The notes: generated from the letters alone by a model not told the origin. A stretch of 64,000 nucleotides of DNA from Sipunculus nudus (GCA_026874595.1 CM049320.1:37882714-37946713); one strand, 5' to 3'; shown: positions 23,900 through 36,650, numbered from the stretch's first letter. Program-made: numbers and translations.

Positions 23900-25300
23900 G
23901 TCAAAAAACGTCAGACGAATCAAACATGGACATTAACTTCGGGGCTGATACACTTTTCTGGTAAGAGTGGCAGCTGCGTGAGGGGCGTATACCAGTATCT
24001 GTACTTATGTATACAGAAATGACGGAACTGGTCACGTACTAATATAAATTTGGCACGTGCTTGTTAAACGGTTTCTCCTAAACGTGAAAGTTAGAATAAA
24101 GCGGGAAAACGGATTTAGCAAGTGCTGGCTAACTAGGGAATAATGGTTATAATATTAGAAAATAATAAGACGCCTCAATTATGACTCATCGACAAAAAAT
24201 TTAAATACTGATCATGTTGGTTTAATCTAAGGATAAATTGCCTGTGACAATAAAGACAGTTTCATCTTTTTAGTTTTTAATTTTACAAAAAAACTGTAAT
24301 AGAAACCCTGAAACTGGAATTTAACCCCCGTTCACCATTAGTTTCCTGAGCCAACACTATTTTCTGTCACCTGGGCCTACATCCGCGACTGGTATATCCG
24401 TGTTTAAATGAACATCTATTTATTCAAATGAACAAACATTTGCCTTCAGTGGATCAATATTCCACAGTGTGCGGAATATTTATTGTCTCTCAAGGAAGCT
24501 ATAGATGTGATACATAAAAGAAGGATCAATTGATTGTGTCCATGTTTACCATTGGTCAGGTACCTTTATCAATTCTATCCACCGATTAAACCTTGGATCG
24601 TTGCTGCCAATTTCAGCTTACGGAAGATGGCGACATCTCTTGGTGAATAAGATTACTAGCACTGGCCGATAGTTTTGTCCAGCTCCCCAGATCAAGATGG
24701 TTACTGGAAATAATTTTGCTGAAGCAGTACTTTAGAATTGAATGCCACATCACTCCTCCTTGTTGGAGAATTCAGGGTAGGCCACTTTAAAAATGTTTGG
24801 TATCGTAGGCCAAACAGACGGAAGAAAGTTTGGGATAAACACTACCCAGTTTAAGCATCATGTTTATAATGACATTAATGTAACATGTACGCCATGTACA
24901 TCCGTGACTTTATTTACTGGATATTTGCTGCATTTGCAAGAATAGTCGGCAATGAGCGATACAAATGTCTCATTAATACCTATCTGAGGCGGAGCTCTAA
25001 ACATAAGCATCAACTCTAACTTTCTCTGTAAAGTGTAAACGATTATTAAGAATGCTTTAAAGAAAAGCAGGCTTACAAATACATGTTAATGGTGACGCTC
25101 ACACAACGTGGTCTTCTATAGGTTCCTGCGTAGCATCTTTAAATACAATGGTACCAAATCCTGAAATAAAACCAGAATACGATCTTTTACAATAAAACAA
25201 AGTGAGGAAACTGGGAGTGGTTGCATTGCTTTTATTTCTATTATAACAAATGACTAACAGTTAGTCTAAAGGCAACGTACATGTATTTTGTATTAAATAT
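23900..25300. other. Intergenic, nothing recognised
   Basis: No gene supported. AT-rich, no repeat borders seen. Confidence 0.35.
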
Positions 25301-25307
25301 CAGTCAC

Positions 25308-26022
25308 ACGCAGTGATGGATGACTTGAGTGCTGTCTTTGACTCAAGTCCAGACTCGAATCCACATTTTAGGGACTCGGACTTGTACTCGAGGGTCCTAG
25401 ACTCGTACTTGTACTCAGGCTCGTGTAAAGGACTCGAGAAAGCAGACAGACTCAATCTCTACTCCAGTAGACGGAATGATCTGAAATAATATATTATAAA
25501 ACATGTATTTACATATGTGAGCTATTAACAGAATATTGCAAACAAGACTGTCTATACCAAGCTTCAGCTCTGCATCGGGAGATAAACGTATTTAAACAAT
25601 CAAGTGAAAAACATGTGTAAGCTGATATAAAAATATAATATAAACTTCTTTATTTTACAAAGATTGTACAAATAGTTATTATAACTAATCAAAGCACTCT
25701 CCATGGCTCAGATTGTGGAGTTCGGTAGTCTGTATGGGTGGAGGAAACCGGGGAACCCGGAGAAAACCACCAGCCTTGGACGAGCAACTACAACCCACTC
25801 TCATAGCCACGCCGGCGATCGAACCCGGGTCGCCAGCGGAGAGATGGTAATTTAAATTTGCCGTTTAAATTTCTTTTAATGAGGAATTACTATTTGGACT
25901 CGGGGTCCAGATGACTCGGACACAAGGAAGGTGGACTTTGACTCAAAATTCAAGGACTCTGACTTGGATAAGGATTCGAGTAGCCTCGGATGGTGTGGAC
26001 TCGATTACGTCACTCACTGGTT
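25308..26022. mobile_element. ACTCG-rich element bounded by CAGTGA ends
   Basis: Both flanks of a nested SINE are rich in degenerate GACTCGGACT/TACTCG words (25340-25480 and 25895-26000), which occur nowhere else in the window. The outer limits read CAGTGATGG (25308) and, in complement, CCAGTGAGTG (about 26022), a weak inverted pair reminiscent of hAT ends. No matching target duplication was found. The SINE at 25688-25848 interrupts it. Confidence 0.4.
25688..25848 (-). mobile_element. tRNA-derived SINE, family 1, copy c (most complete)
   Basis: On the minus strand the head has CTCTCCGCTGGCGACCCGGG, box B GGGTTCGATCG (25816-25826) and GTGGCTATGAGAGTGGG. It continues with CGTCCAAGG, GGTGGTTTTCTCCGGG, TTCCTCCACC and GAGCCATGGAGAGTGC. 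Copies at 13497, 14096 and 38690 share these blocks. It sits inside the ACTCG-rich element. Confidence 0.65.
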
Positions 26023-26029
26023 ATACGCC

Positions 26030-27985
26030 ATGTCTACTATTAGCCTGAGATTAACAAATTCCTTTCCCATTACCGAGTCATGTACCGCCATGAATATACC
26101 GCTGAGGCACCGAATCGAAAACGACAAAATTTCGCACTCGACACCCAAACAAGTGCCAGCTAATCTACTTGCGTCTGGTTGACCTTTACCGTAAAGTACC
26201 GGCGCCGTGTCACTTTCATCCCTGATACAGAAATATAGGAGAGAAGCCTTTAATGGACTTCTTTTTCAGGTATTAGACACATGATTAGCCGAATAATCAA
26301 TAGGACGGGAGTTGGAAAGGTCTGGGCAAGGACCGGGCATTATCTCGTGTATGAGGGTGGGTGTGTGCCAGTTTAGACATCATACTCTGCAAGGTGTGAA
26401 ATTACAAGCGTACCTATATTAGAAATAAATAGTAAATACACCATGCCATATGGACCATAGAAAACGTACATAGGGAAATCTAAGCCTGATTGAGAACTAA
26501 GAAAAACAGCATAAATGCTCCATGTTTATCTACATTTTCCTCGTATTTTATAAAAGAAATCCTTCGTCACCGTTCTTGCCTTCACCTCTTGAGTTTCCTA
26601 ATATTATGTCATTGAGAAATGACAAAAAGCTGTAATACAGCTGCATTTCTATATAAACGGATATCATTTCCCTAGCGAGCCCGTTACCCGGTGTCATTCT
26701 ATTTCGCCTTTATGAAGGAATTAATTTTTCTTGCACCAGTGCTTCTCCATACGCTGTGCATCTTCGTACTACTAAGACTGTGGCAGCTACGCTTCCCCAT
26801 TCCTTGAATCAGCGAGCCGTTCTGGCGTCTATTTCATAAATAATGAATAAGGCAATCGAACCAATCAAATAACTCAAACGTTATGCATTGAAGGGAGGGT
26901 ATCGGGAATCAAACCAATTAATCAAATAAGGCCATTAAAAACCTATCCCGTTTCGGGTAAATGTTTTTTTCAAGATGGCGTGCAAGAAGTGTATTGTTAA
27001 CATTTTGTTCGTTGGATTTGATTTGCAGTTGTAATTTAGACCCAAACACTTTATGTCTTGAGCATTATTTGGGAAATATAGTTATCAAGATATGGCACTT
27101 TATATTGCTGAGTTAAAATTTATGTTTTCCCTAAAACGACTTGTGTGCTTTATCATATAATTTGTCTGAATCTTTTTTAACTCAAGCTCTCTTTTTTATT
27201 CGTGTTGCAATGTCCTGGCGAAAAGAGGAATGAATCAAATTACATTGGCGAGGCGTGCCATCAGCTAGGCTTTTAGCCACCAGCTAGAAATAATTAACTA
27301 TGTCATCACAGCTCGGTAACAAATGCATTACCCGGCAAAATATACTTCTACCCATCAAGCCGCCGAGGGAGCGAATTACCACACGCCCAGACTTACTGTG
27401 TAATAGATACATGTTCTACAATTGACATATGATATCTGAAATATCGCAAATTGACACGTAGGTGGATCCCATTTCGCCTATTATTGCCGCTGCGTGTTGT
27501 CTCTCCTGCTGATATTGGTGTAGTTTGTTTAAATCGTGACATGCATCTGTATAATATTATATCTATTGTTATTAATGTAATTCACAGTGTTGCAGACCAC
27601 CGCTGTTACAGGTTTATATCAAATGGTAGTCGAAAGTACAGTAATATAAAAAAGTATAAAATGCTAAACAAACAAGCTTCGGGATATCTGCTGCATGTGT
27701 TGTGAGGAGCTCAGGGCTCTGGTACCCGTAAAGTCAAAGTCTTGGACACCCATATCTGTGAGCCATACGCAGTCCGTAATTAACTGCTCGAGGAAATTTA
27801 AAAAAAAGGCTGGGTCACCAATATGTTAGCCATACATAGTCCTTAATTAACTGCTCGTGAAAATTTTTTAAAAAATCGTCTTGATGATGAATCTGGAGAG
27901 TAAAGAATAGAAATCAAAGTATTACTTTTTTAAAGCTGTCTATGACGGGACGTATTATGGTATACCCATGGTCAGACAGTCCTTT
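26030..27985. other. Intergenic, nothing recognised
   Basis: No gene supported. CATATGTTAGCCATAC/CATACGCAGTCCGTAATTAA words recur at 27750-27850 (a ~65-base imperfect tandem pair ending TTAATTAACTGCTCG). Confidence 0.35.
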
Positions 27986-27989
27986 ATCT

Positions 27990-28312
27990 ATTAGTGTCGC
28001 CGCGAGAACCAGGAATGTGATGGATTTAAAGAAAAATCTCGACATAAATATTAACCAGTATAATATCTCGCCTTAGTTCGAATCTTGCAAAATCCATGTA
28101 TATTTGATGAGGTCAGAGGTCACCAGACTTTGATAGCGCATTGATGACTTGCAAAAAAACTGATAGATTTTCATGAAACTCATTATGGATGTTAACCAAT
28201 ACAGTTTCTCATTATTACATTCTCAGCAAAATTCACGCATATCTAATGAGGTCAGAGGTCACAAGATATGCGTCGGCCGTATTATGCACCATTTGCGGTG
28301 CTCTTGTTTTTA
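27990..28312. repeat. Dispersed repeat with duplicated GAGGTCAGAGGTCAC unit
   Basis: GATGAGGTCAGAGGTCACCA (28108) recurs as AATGAGGTCAGAGGTCACAA (28243), each preceded by a similar AACCA..A..GT/CTC...GCAAAAT context, giving a ~140-base period. The right edge CCATTTGCGGTGCTCTTGTT resembles the end of a dispersed repeat common in bivalves. GAGGTCAGAGGTCA is a direct repeat of nuclear-receptor half-sites, but is probably repeat sequence rather than a control element. Confidence 0.5.
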
Positions 28313-28319
28313 AATATTT

Positions 28320-29130
28320 TCTTTTTTTTTTAAATGAAGACAATGACGATATTATGAAATATGTTCCATCATGAAAATATTGTAAATATAAAATAGTGTA
28401 AACTGGCTACAGTGGGAGACTGTCTCAGGAATCATGCATGTTCTGATTCATACAGCCGGAGGAAGAGAAGGGAAAATCAGTATAAGGTTAAGCTGAAACT
28501 AGGAAATAGTCAAAGACCACAAATATACGTGGGACCGAACAATGAAAACCCTTTTCCAAGGTAAGATAATAACCTTAATGTTCTGCATCCTATGTTACAA
28601 ACTGAGCAAATAATTAAGTTGGTCTGATTCTTCTGAAATAGAAATTTTTGCCAACAACATAGTTCGCTGCTCTGCTCAATTTAACAACGTCCTTGAATAT
28701 CCCGTTATTATGTTGGTATGTTTTATAATAAGCTCGTATCGCAGTATCCTTCCGGCAAACCCTGAAAATACCACTGTATGCCGAGGAAAGTTTTACGTGA
28801 TCGTTACTATGACGACATAAGTGTTATTTATAAGACGGTTCAGTCCTTGAATGCCAAATGACCTCCACGCCTAGTTATCCTCAACCAACTCATTTTTCAA
28901 ATCTCACAATCTACGTGGCTATTTACAGATGGATTCGCAAAATAAGGTATGTCATATTAAGTTTCTTGTTCTGTTTGGCTTGGAAGAACGCCCCCCCCCC
29001 CCTCCTCGATAGAAACAACGACTGAGAGTACGAAATCTATGGTCTTAATTCGCCAAATGTTAAATGTTTGTGGGATATAGTTCAGCTGTGAACGTTTTTG
29101 TAAAGAACATTCAAGGTGCAGGCCAGCCAC
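28320..29130. other. Intergenic, nothing recognised
   Basis: No gene supported. A C run lies at 28991-29002. Confidence 0.35.
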
Positions 29131-29136
29131 TATATA

Positions 29137-29352
29137 TGTATATCGTGTACAGTTAGTGTTACTTCATGTATCTAGTTTATAAAAGTTGTTGGTATTGTCG
29201 ACGGGGTAAACATCTTGTTTTCTCTCCGGATCATTCTTGCGTCATTTCCTAATTGTCTTAAGAATTGGTTATTTGCGTTGTCCTTGAATTCAATATTTTG
29301 GAGTATTCTCAGCCACCCGCTCATGAAGTAACACCAACTGTATACGATACAT
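29137..29352. mobile_element. ~215-base MITE with ~31-base inverted ends
   Basis: The left end (29137-29168) contains TGTACAGTTAGTGTTACTTC. The right end (29322-29352) in complement contains TATACAGTTGGTGTTACTTC, with three or four mismatches over the arm. Flanks are TATA-rich, as with TA-targeting elements. No coding capacity. Confidence 0.75.
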
Positions 29353-29359
29353 TATAATA

Positions 29360-29900
29360 TATATAATATATATAATATATATAGGGTCTATCCTTTAGGC
29401 TGACATATAGCAAAACTAAGTCTTACGTGAAAATGCAGCCACTTGAATGTAAATGAAACATCAGATGGAATCAGATGAATTCTAGAAATAAAGACATCAT
29501 CCATAGACTAGTGCTTAGTGCTCAGGCAAATCTATAATTTTAGTAGAAATGGGGCTATCCAGGAAAAAAACAAAGCCATTTGTATTGACTAAGCCGAACT
29601 GACTTTGAGAGGCCGGCCCGTAGTGAATGCTTCACATAAGTATTTTTTTACCTATATGTGGTCGTCAAAGGCATTGATGAAAGCGAGATGGAGCCTTAAA
29701 CCATGCGGATAGTAAGCGGACTACGTGGCAGATGGAATAAGGATGGTGGGTCGTTCAATGAGGCGTGATGAAAGAACAAACCGACAAAATATGATAGAAT
29801 ACTGAATAACTATGAATGAAATATGTTTGGTTCCCTTATTTAAACGACAAATAAGCAATGCCGTACGAATTTATGAATAATGGATTACCCTTTAAGACAA
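29360..29900. other. Intergenic, nothing recognised
   Basis: AT-rich, no repeat borders or gene seen. Confidence 0.35.
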
Positions 29901-29905
29901 ATCGA

Positions 29906-30092
29906 CAGGGGCGGCCTGGGATGGGAAATAGGTCTTGGAAATTTGAGTGAAAGCGGTCCAAATTTAAAACCATCGGCCCACTGGGCACCAATATCTAATA
30001 CATACCAGCTGCCCACAAGCACCAAGAAACTGTTTTTCGCCATCACCTCACCGTAAAACTTTTCGGCGTCCCGATGGGCCAGTCCGGCCCTG
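29906..30092. mobile_element. hAT-like MITE, ~187 bases
   Basis: Ends are CAGGGGCGGCCTGGGATGGG (29906) and, in complement, CAGGGCCGGACTGGCCCATC (30092), an end sequence typical of hAT elements. The flanking eight bases (CAAATCGA and CTTATCAA) agree at five positions, compatible with a decayed 8-base target duplication. No transposase. Confidence 0.55.
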
Positions 30093-30099
30093 CTTATCA

Positions 30100-30675
30100 A
30101 TAGCTTTAGTGTGTTTTCTAGTCGGTATTTAATAAATTCAGTTATGCATCAAATCTGCGTTCCCTTAGTGACACCATAATCAGACTGACTTCATGTCATT
30201 TCCCAGCTTTACGTGACACCAGTAATTACCCTAATGGCTACATTTCCGCAGTCCCCGGAGATTTTTAATATATGCCATGCTGGAAGAGATAGTAGACGGA
30301 CTGTTATCAAGAGGATGTGAATTTTATTTTATATTTGATAATGATTTCAATGATGCTTGATATCGGTCAGCCAAAACAGGTACCGTATATATATTTCAAC
30401 ACACTTAAAGTGATAACCGATACATATTGACGATACGCGGTTTTTTTTCTTAAGGTTATTTACTAATTTAAAGGCCATTAAAAATATTACCCTGTCACTG
30501 CTGACACGCATGTGAGTTTCTTTGAGTATTAAAAGGCCAATATAACAAATATAAAAAAGCTTAAGCTTTATAAATATTTCAGATTATAGTTTAGGTTAGG
30601 GTTGTGTCTATATTTGTTGGCAGTCATTGTATATAATCGAAACGATGATAGTTTATTCAAAGCAAATCAAAAACC
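30100..30675. other. Intergenic, nothing recognised
   Basis: No gene supported. Confidence 0.35.
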
Positions 30676-30679
30676 ATAA

Positions 30680-30686
30680 TGTGTGG

Positions 30687-30729
<43 letters not shown>

Positions 30730-31296
30730 GTCCAGCGGACACGGAAGAGTGTGAGTCAGTTTGTGGACCTTTCCGATAATTGCAGCACTTATAGATATTC
30801 TTCGAACTTTGTAACAGATTTTATTAATTCTTCAGTTTGCCTTTGGGTCTGTTACCAGAATTTCCCTTATGGATTACAACAGATTGATTTCGGGATTGAA
30901 TTGGACTGTTATTCTCTGAGAAGATTTTCGTGAACTGTTCATCTGGATTATATGTTTTAAAGGACTTGTTGAGCTGTGACAGGGGTGGTATCCAGAAATC
31001 CTAGGATCCGGACACTCTGGTACTGTGCACTTTGATTATTTTACTGTGTGATTGTATTGATTTGTTGTTGTACAGCTGTTATACTTTGTAAGTGTATTGA
31101 TTTAGTGTATGTAATGTTAGGGTTGTTTTAAGAATAAATTATAATTATTTGTTAACAAAAAACTACTGACTTCTTTATTCATTCCCCTCAACATTTCAAG
31201 CTGCCTAGCGTTACAGAATCTGATTTTCATTTATCTCCCTAACAAAATTTATGCTCGTCACGACTACGTGACCTGTTGTTATTAGGTTCCGTAACA
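30680..31296 (+). mobile_element. Retrotransposon long terminal repeat (single LTR)
   Basis: Followed six bases later by a proline-tRNA-type primer binding site, which fixes the right edge of an LTR at the CA of CCGTAACA (about 31296). TGTGTGG at 30680 is a plausible left edge, giving a ~617-base LTR with TGT...ACA ends. It contains the (GA)n tract at 30688-30726 and an AATAAA at 31132-31137 that could be the R-region polyadenylation signal. A second LTR and all of gag-pol are absent, so this is a truncated remnant. It is most likely of Ty3/Gypsy type, though family identity cannot be settled from the LTR alone. Confidence 0.65.
30688..30726. repeat. (GA)n microsatellite
   Basis: Pure GA dinucleotide tract of about 38 bases near the left edge of the putative LTR. 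Confidence 0.9.
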
Positions 31297-31302
31297 TAAA
31301 AT

Positions 31303-31320
31303 TGGGGGCTCGTCCGGGAT
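31303..31320 (+). other. Primer binding site complementary to tRNA-Pro
   Basis: TGGGGGCTCGTCCGGGAT is an exact 18-base complement of the 3' end of animal tRNA-Pro, starting with the TGG that pairs with CCA. Such a site just inside a 5' LTR primes minus-strand DNA synthesis. Chance occurrence of this 18-mer in AT-rich DNA is very unlikely. Confidence 0.85.
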
Positions 31321-33585
31321 CTTTAACAAATGTCTCAGGTTTGAAAGATGTTTAAACAATAACAAAAAAATCACTGAGATATCTATACAAGTATTTCATC
31401 TTTAAATAAAATGTGTTAGTCTTGTGTAGATGAGGGGTACGCCGAGGCTCACACATCGACGTAGCCGCCGGAAACGACGAAACGTCTTGTATACCTTATA
31501 CGAATGACTGTTTCGTCGTCTCCCCATGTATAGAGCTAAGTGGTGCTCGATCACGATGTAATAGTATTTTTCTTGAAAAGGCGGCTTTATTATAATCACG
31601 ACGGGGTGACATTAAACCTACCTCATCATGGTAAAAGTATCTTATTTTTTAGTACAACTGTAACTTACTGGCAAGTGAGTGTAGGTATATTTTATTTCAG
31701 TTATGCATTTTTGTCCAAGAAGACATGGCGCCTTTTGCTCCTCACCGCCATGACATATGCATAAACAGAAAGAACGTATTAATGGCTAGTTTGATAAGGG
31801 ATATTGACATATTTAAGCCGGGAATATATACAATTAGCTTACTGTACCAGAACTTTGTCTTAATTGAATGAGATACCCGAGATCCTTATGGAGCTTAATA
31901 TCCCAGCTAAGTGCAAATGTGGGGTTGTGACTAAAAATTACTCTCAGATTTACTTAACATTTTAGTAGCCTTTGGTGGCCAATGTTGACGTTGTCGTTCC
32001 CAATGCTTCCTTGGGCACAACCTCGAGTTACACCGGTGTAACGATTCCAGATTACCCCCGTTACTTAAATCGATAACAGATTACCCCTTTTAACTGTTTC
32101 AGATTACCGCCTCAAAACATTTGTTTCTTTATGTTCATTAATTATTATTAATACAATTCTACCTTATGGATTCTCAAAATAGGTTGAATCTTTGTAAATC
32201 TTATGTCTGCATGTTATGTATCATGCGGTTTAGTTAAGCGTATGAGTCAACAGAATATGATTATCAAAATAATTAACATTTAGTGACTACCTTATTTTTC
32301 ATAGATTGATTCCAGCTTTTTATATTAATTCTCGTATAAATCACGTGGTGTACACGTAATTAGGGTATTACATTTAGTGTCGGATTATCAAGTCACGACT
32401 GTATTTGAATGATATAACATGAGTTAAATCATATTAATTAATTCGTTGGTTTAATAAGCGTAGGGTTATCTGAACAATAAGGGGATAACCTGAAATAACA
32501 TTCAGACTACCTTCGCGGGTAACCGGGGGATGTCCTGAAATGAGGTGTAACCGGAAGTATTTATATGATAACACATCGTAGCAATCGGGGTGAAATGACA
32601 CCCGGATTTGAGAGAAGATCACCAAGACATTGAGACATTTTTTTTTTAATTTCTAGAATCGGGTTGACACAGAGACACTTCGGGTGACATCGGAATATAT
32701 CGGGAAACTTCGGGACAAATCCGAATGATATCGGTACATCGCATCGGGAGACATCGTGGTTACATTGGCGATGTGTGAGTCAGCCCTATGGGTGGATTAT
32801 TCCCACACACGCGCGCATGCATATACACAATGCGTTTCTCAAATTTTAATGGAACATGTGAACGGCAAAAAGTGAGAGCCTGTGCTTAGTTCTTTGAAAG
32901 CCTTTCAGATAATTATTTATATATTCAGTGGGCGGAATACCAGGCAAGTCGCTTAGGACATAAAGAATCTTTGAGTAGCAGCTTCAGCGATGATAAGTGC
33001 CGCGGTTTCCGACATCTCATGGTTGTCTGTGCTGAGCGTTTTAGCTTTTGACTCTTGCCGATATTTTTTCTTGACTACATAAATAGAAAAGCGATCAGTG
33101 CCACAATAGATCAAGATCGTCTTTCATCAGACTGACAGCCCTGGGTCAGACTGGATCTCACTTTAAGAGGCTCTTGCGCTGTTTCTCCGGCTTACAATTT
33201 CGACGGATAAAAACGCCTGCCAATCTCAATGGCTCGGTTTTATTTCATAGCGTTGACGGGACAACAACATTAGGAACGCGGCTCACTTTTTTAACTGGAG
33301 ATAGCACAGCCTGACAAATGAGAGTTAAACAGGAGATTAATTTTTCTGATTCATCCGAAGTAAAAATCTAAGCATTGATATAGATTTGCTCTTAAGCTGG
33401 AAAAAAGATCAATAGTTTAGAACCTTTTTTATATCAGTGAAAAGATTTCCTTCGGGCAAAACCTACAGTTAGGAACTCAAATGAATATGTAGATGACGTA
33501 TCTGTCAAGCCTGTGAACTGTTTTGTTTTACTGTTAAAAACAATATTCATCTGATTCACGTTTGATATTAGGCCAGTGTTTTGAT
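31321..33585. other. No gag-pol, otherwise intergenic
   Basis: Downstream of the primer site no capsid, protease, RT or integrase motif is seen in any frame. 32650-32770 has a short CGGGTGACATCGGAATATAT-like run of ATCGG/TTCGG words (a degenerate ~12-base tandem). Confidence 0.4.
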
Positions 33586-33587
33586 TT

Positions 33588-33720
33588 TAAGCTCAACTGG
33601 ATGATAGCCGTTTGAGTGAAAGCGACTTCATTCTGTCCTTCGTCTGTCCGCCAGAAACTTGTAACGTAAAATCCATAAAGTTCTGTCACTCATCTCTTTG
33701 GATATTCAAAATAACCTATT
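33588..33720. repeat. Partial copy of the AGCTCA...TGTCCG bivalve repeat
   Basis: TTTTAAGCTCAACTGGATGA, then a TTTGAGTGAAAGCGACT-like stretch and TCTGTCCTTCGTCTGTCCGC match the start of the fuller copy at 43030-43600 with many substitutions. Confidence 0.45.
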
Positions 33721-33845
33721 TCCCTCGGAGAAACTGGCAAAACGTGATTATGAGAACTCTGTAAGTCCGACTCTCCTGTGATCTGGGCTTAGAGCAAGTA
33801 TTTTGTGTGCGACTTCTATACCTTTGAGACTACAGGGGCGTCAAT

Positions 33846-33868
33846 ACAAGAAGGGGGGGGGGGGGGGT
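33846..33868. repeat. Poly-G run
   Basis: G homopolymer of about 18-20 bases beside a TTATATATCCCC stretch. Similar G or C runs at 18208-18220, 34781-34791, 39992-40008, 43253-43269 and 44303-44315 often sit inside the GGATCCGG-type repeats. Confidence 0.8.
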
Positions 33869-34114
33869 TATATATCCCCAACTTTTGAGCAAGGGGGTGG
33901 TCTATGTTATCATCGTCCTACTTATCATAGAACAATATTTGTATATTGGAAGTGAAATATATTAATAATTAGAATTACATAATATAGTGCCATTTCTGAG
34001 TGTACTCGGAAATATTATATATCTAAACCTGGTATAGAATTATCCTATACTGGAAACATAATATCTTAATTTTTTTCAAAACCTTATACTTTAATTTTCA
34101 TTGATTGAAATGTG

Positions 34115-34115
<1 letters not shown>

Positions 34116-34174
<59 letters not shown>
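34116..34174. repeat. (TA)n microsatellite
   Basis: Pure TA tract of about 58 bases. Confidence 0.95.
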
Positions 34175-34179
<5 letters not shown>

Positions 34180-36005
34180 TATAAAAAAGTTACAACTTTG
34201 ATTACCCTCCCACTCCGAGTCATCCTCACCCCACCCCTTTAAGATAAATTGACACCACTGGGGGACTATCAGAATGCAACGTTTCAACAGAATGGGGATA
34301 GTATTCTCTTGGTTGTTTTTTTTTCTATATATTACGATATTTTATGTGTGCGTGCAAATATATTTCAAAGTCGGTTTCCAAATATTTCAGGAAGTGCCTG
34401 CAACCCTCAAGTCTCATTCATGTAAAACATAAAACTCAAGTTTCAAGCTTCAATATCAACATTTCATTAACTGGACTATTATATGAGTAATTGAATAAGT
34501 ATGAATTGTGCTGAACCACTTAAAGATATTGGTTTTACAGAACCGTAAATTTCATTGATCAATCTTTGACGATTTCGGCTTTTCGCATTCATAATTTTAT
34601 CATAATATTATCTATTATTTGACACCCAGTATCTAAGAAACCGCTTGGGCTATGACCACTTATTTTACAGGATTATTGATCTCGTGAATGCTACGTCAAT
34701 GTAAGTTGCAGATGACGCCACAGACAGGATAGTAAGCAGAGGAGGATAAAAAAAAGACCTCCGCCAACGGGGTTTCCTTCCCCCCCCCCCCTCGGAAACT
34801 TTGGAAAATTACAGCAAATACCGAAATAAATTCAGAACAAATATTCAAGCTATATATTAAAAAATGATACGAGAGAGATGAGGTTCCCTCCCCCGGATCC
34901 GCGGAAGGCTTATTTTGCCTAAGTAGTAGTGAGTCCAAAAATCTGTTTAACAGTTCTTCCTGATAAATGCATAAATTATAAATACTTCAGCTTTTATTTA
35001 GGTTTATTATTCTTTCGAGTAATTATTGAATGAGTACCAATTGAAATATTTAAGTATCAAAATGGCACCTTTCTAGAACTTAACTTTCGCTAAATTTAAT
35101 ATTTGGATTTGTGAGTTTGATTCTATTATTACATGTTCTCCGTTACTGATCGTGTGAAGTATGAAAATAAAGCTGCAGGTGGTACCAGGTTGGCTGACTT
35201 ATTCTCTGTTAGCCAGATTGGTATTTTCCCCTTTTCTAAATAACTTACAGACAAGCTATATATATGCTGGACTACAGCCATAAGTAAAAAGAAATTGTCC
35301 ATTTCACTGTATTATTGCATTGTCATTCACTCTTATAAACAGAGAGTTTTGAATGTAATACCCTAGGATTTCATGTTGAGAATGACCGACTGCAGAAAGT
35401 CTTGTACCTGTGGGAATCTTAGAATATGTTGTGAGCAATGGACCTGTGTTGATCAATCACTGCTGGATCCTCATAAATCCTTAAAGGTCATGTGCCATAT
35501 CCTATTGTGGTGGGCCAGATTCAGCCGAGCGTCGTGGCCCAGAGGCCAATTGTTTAAGTATGAGAAGCAATGAAAATCTAATACTTATAAAAGGAATTCG
35601 GTTCACGTTTGTTCGCAATGTTCTCTAAAACCGCGTTGTGTATAATTATACTGTGCCATACATCATTTTAAAGGTTATTATCCCCGCAGTGACATAGGCG
35701 ATATGAGAATAAGTAATTTTTAATGTACATATAGTTTTTAGTGATTTTTCAGTTTTTACGGACTTGCACAGACCGAGCACAGCCGAACTGCCTTCGGCAA
35801 TGACCGGAATGCTTGCATCGTGGTCACTCAACCTCAAAGGACTATTGTTCATATGAATAACGCTTGCTTTCAGTGAGGGATTTGAGCATGTTTGGCCCTT
35901 CAAATATGAACAAGGCTCTCAGTAAAAGCGAACAAAAACATGTTTCTCGCTTTATGAAATGGATAATTTAACCCAGGAGGATAAATGACAAAACCAAGGT
36001 CCCGC
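34180..36005. other. Intergenic, nothing recognised
   Basis: No gene supported. GGATCCGCGGAAGG near 34895-34908 and a C run at 34781 suggest another decayed GGATCCG-type MITE without clear ends. Confidence 0.35.
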
Positions 36006-36009
36006 TATT

Positions 36010-36130
36010 TCAGGAACAGGGGTGAGGTGGGGTGGAGTGGTGGCGGGGGTTTCAAGCCTTAAAATATGTCTGATACGATGAAAAAAAAGGTTGCGATGGC
36101 TGAAAATGGGATACGGACCCCCTGCATGGA
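36010..36130. repeat. Fragment of the GG-rich MITE family
   Basis: AAAAAAAAGGTTGCGATGGC, TGAAAATGGG and GGACCCCCTGCATGGA parallel 18250-18305 (AAAAAGGTTGGGTCGGCTGAAAA ... GGACCTCCCTGGA), so this is a third, end-less copy of that family. Confidence 0.45.
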
Positions 36131-36650
36131 GTCCCGTTGGGTCCGCTTCTGTTGCTTACGAAGTATGCATATTTCTGTTTCTTTCTTCAGGAACAGTTTC
36201 CTTGCAACGTACATTTAATAAAAATCGTTCATGTGTTCCTCACATCAACCTTATCTTTATAAGTCGAACGATAGAATCCAGTCAAATATCAACGAAAACC
36301 TGAATGCCCCCGTTCGCAATGTAAACATCATCACTGACCAGGTTTTCAAGGTAAACATACCGGGGTATGAATTTCTTGCCACGAGCACAGAGCCACAAAA
36401 TAAATGTAAAACATATTTATACACATTTTATAGAGACAGTTTCTCACTGAAAAAAAAAACTAAATTTTCTGTTAACTTTTAGAATAAAAAAGGAGCCAAC
36501 CTTCCACATCTCAGTTAATATATCTCCCCAATCCCGGTAATAAGCCCGGTATACCGGGTTTATCAGCTAGTAAATCATAATACCGACAGAACCTCTGAAC
36601 CACAACTGTTGATCATTGTCTCCCCCTTAAGCCTTCAGAGCGCTATCCCT
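36131..36650. other. Intergenic, contains a perfect 14-base palindrome
   Basis: CCCGGTATACCGGG at about 36546-36559 is a perfect palindrome inside a longer imperfect one. No gene is supported; ORFs at 36091-36482 lack coding context. Confidence 0.4.

Noticed and set aside
28108-28262. Pair of GAGGTCAGAGGTCA direct repeats as nuclear-receptor response elements
   Set aside because: Both belong to the internal units of a dispersed repeat, with no nearby promoter.
30679-30933. 84-codon ORF beginning in the (GA)n tract
   Set aside because: Falls inside the putative LTR and starts with a repeat-encoded Arg/Glu run; no homology or coding context.
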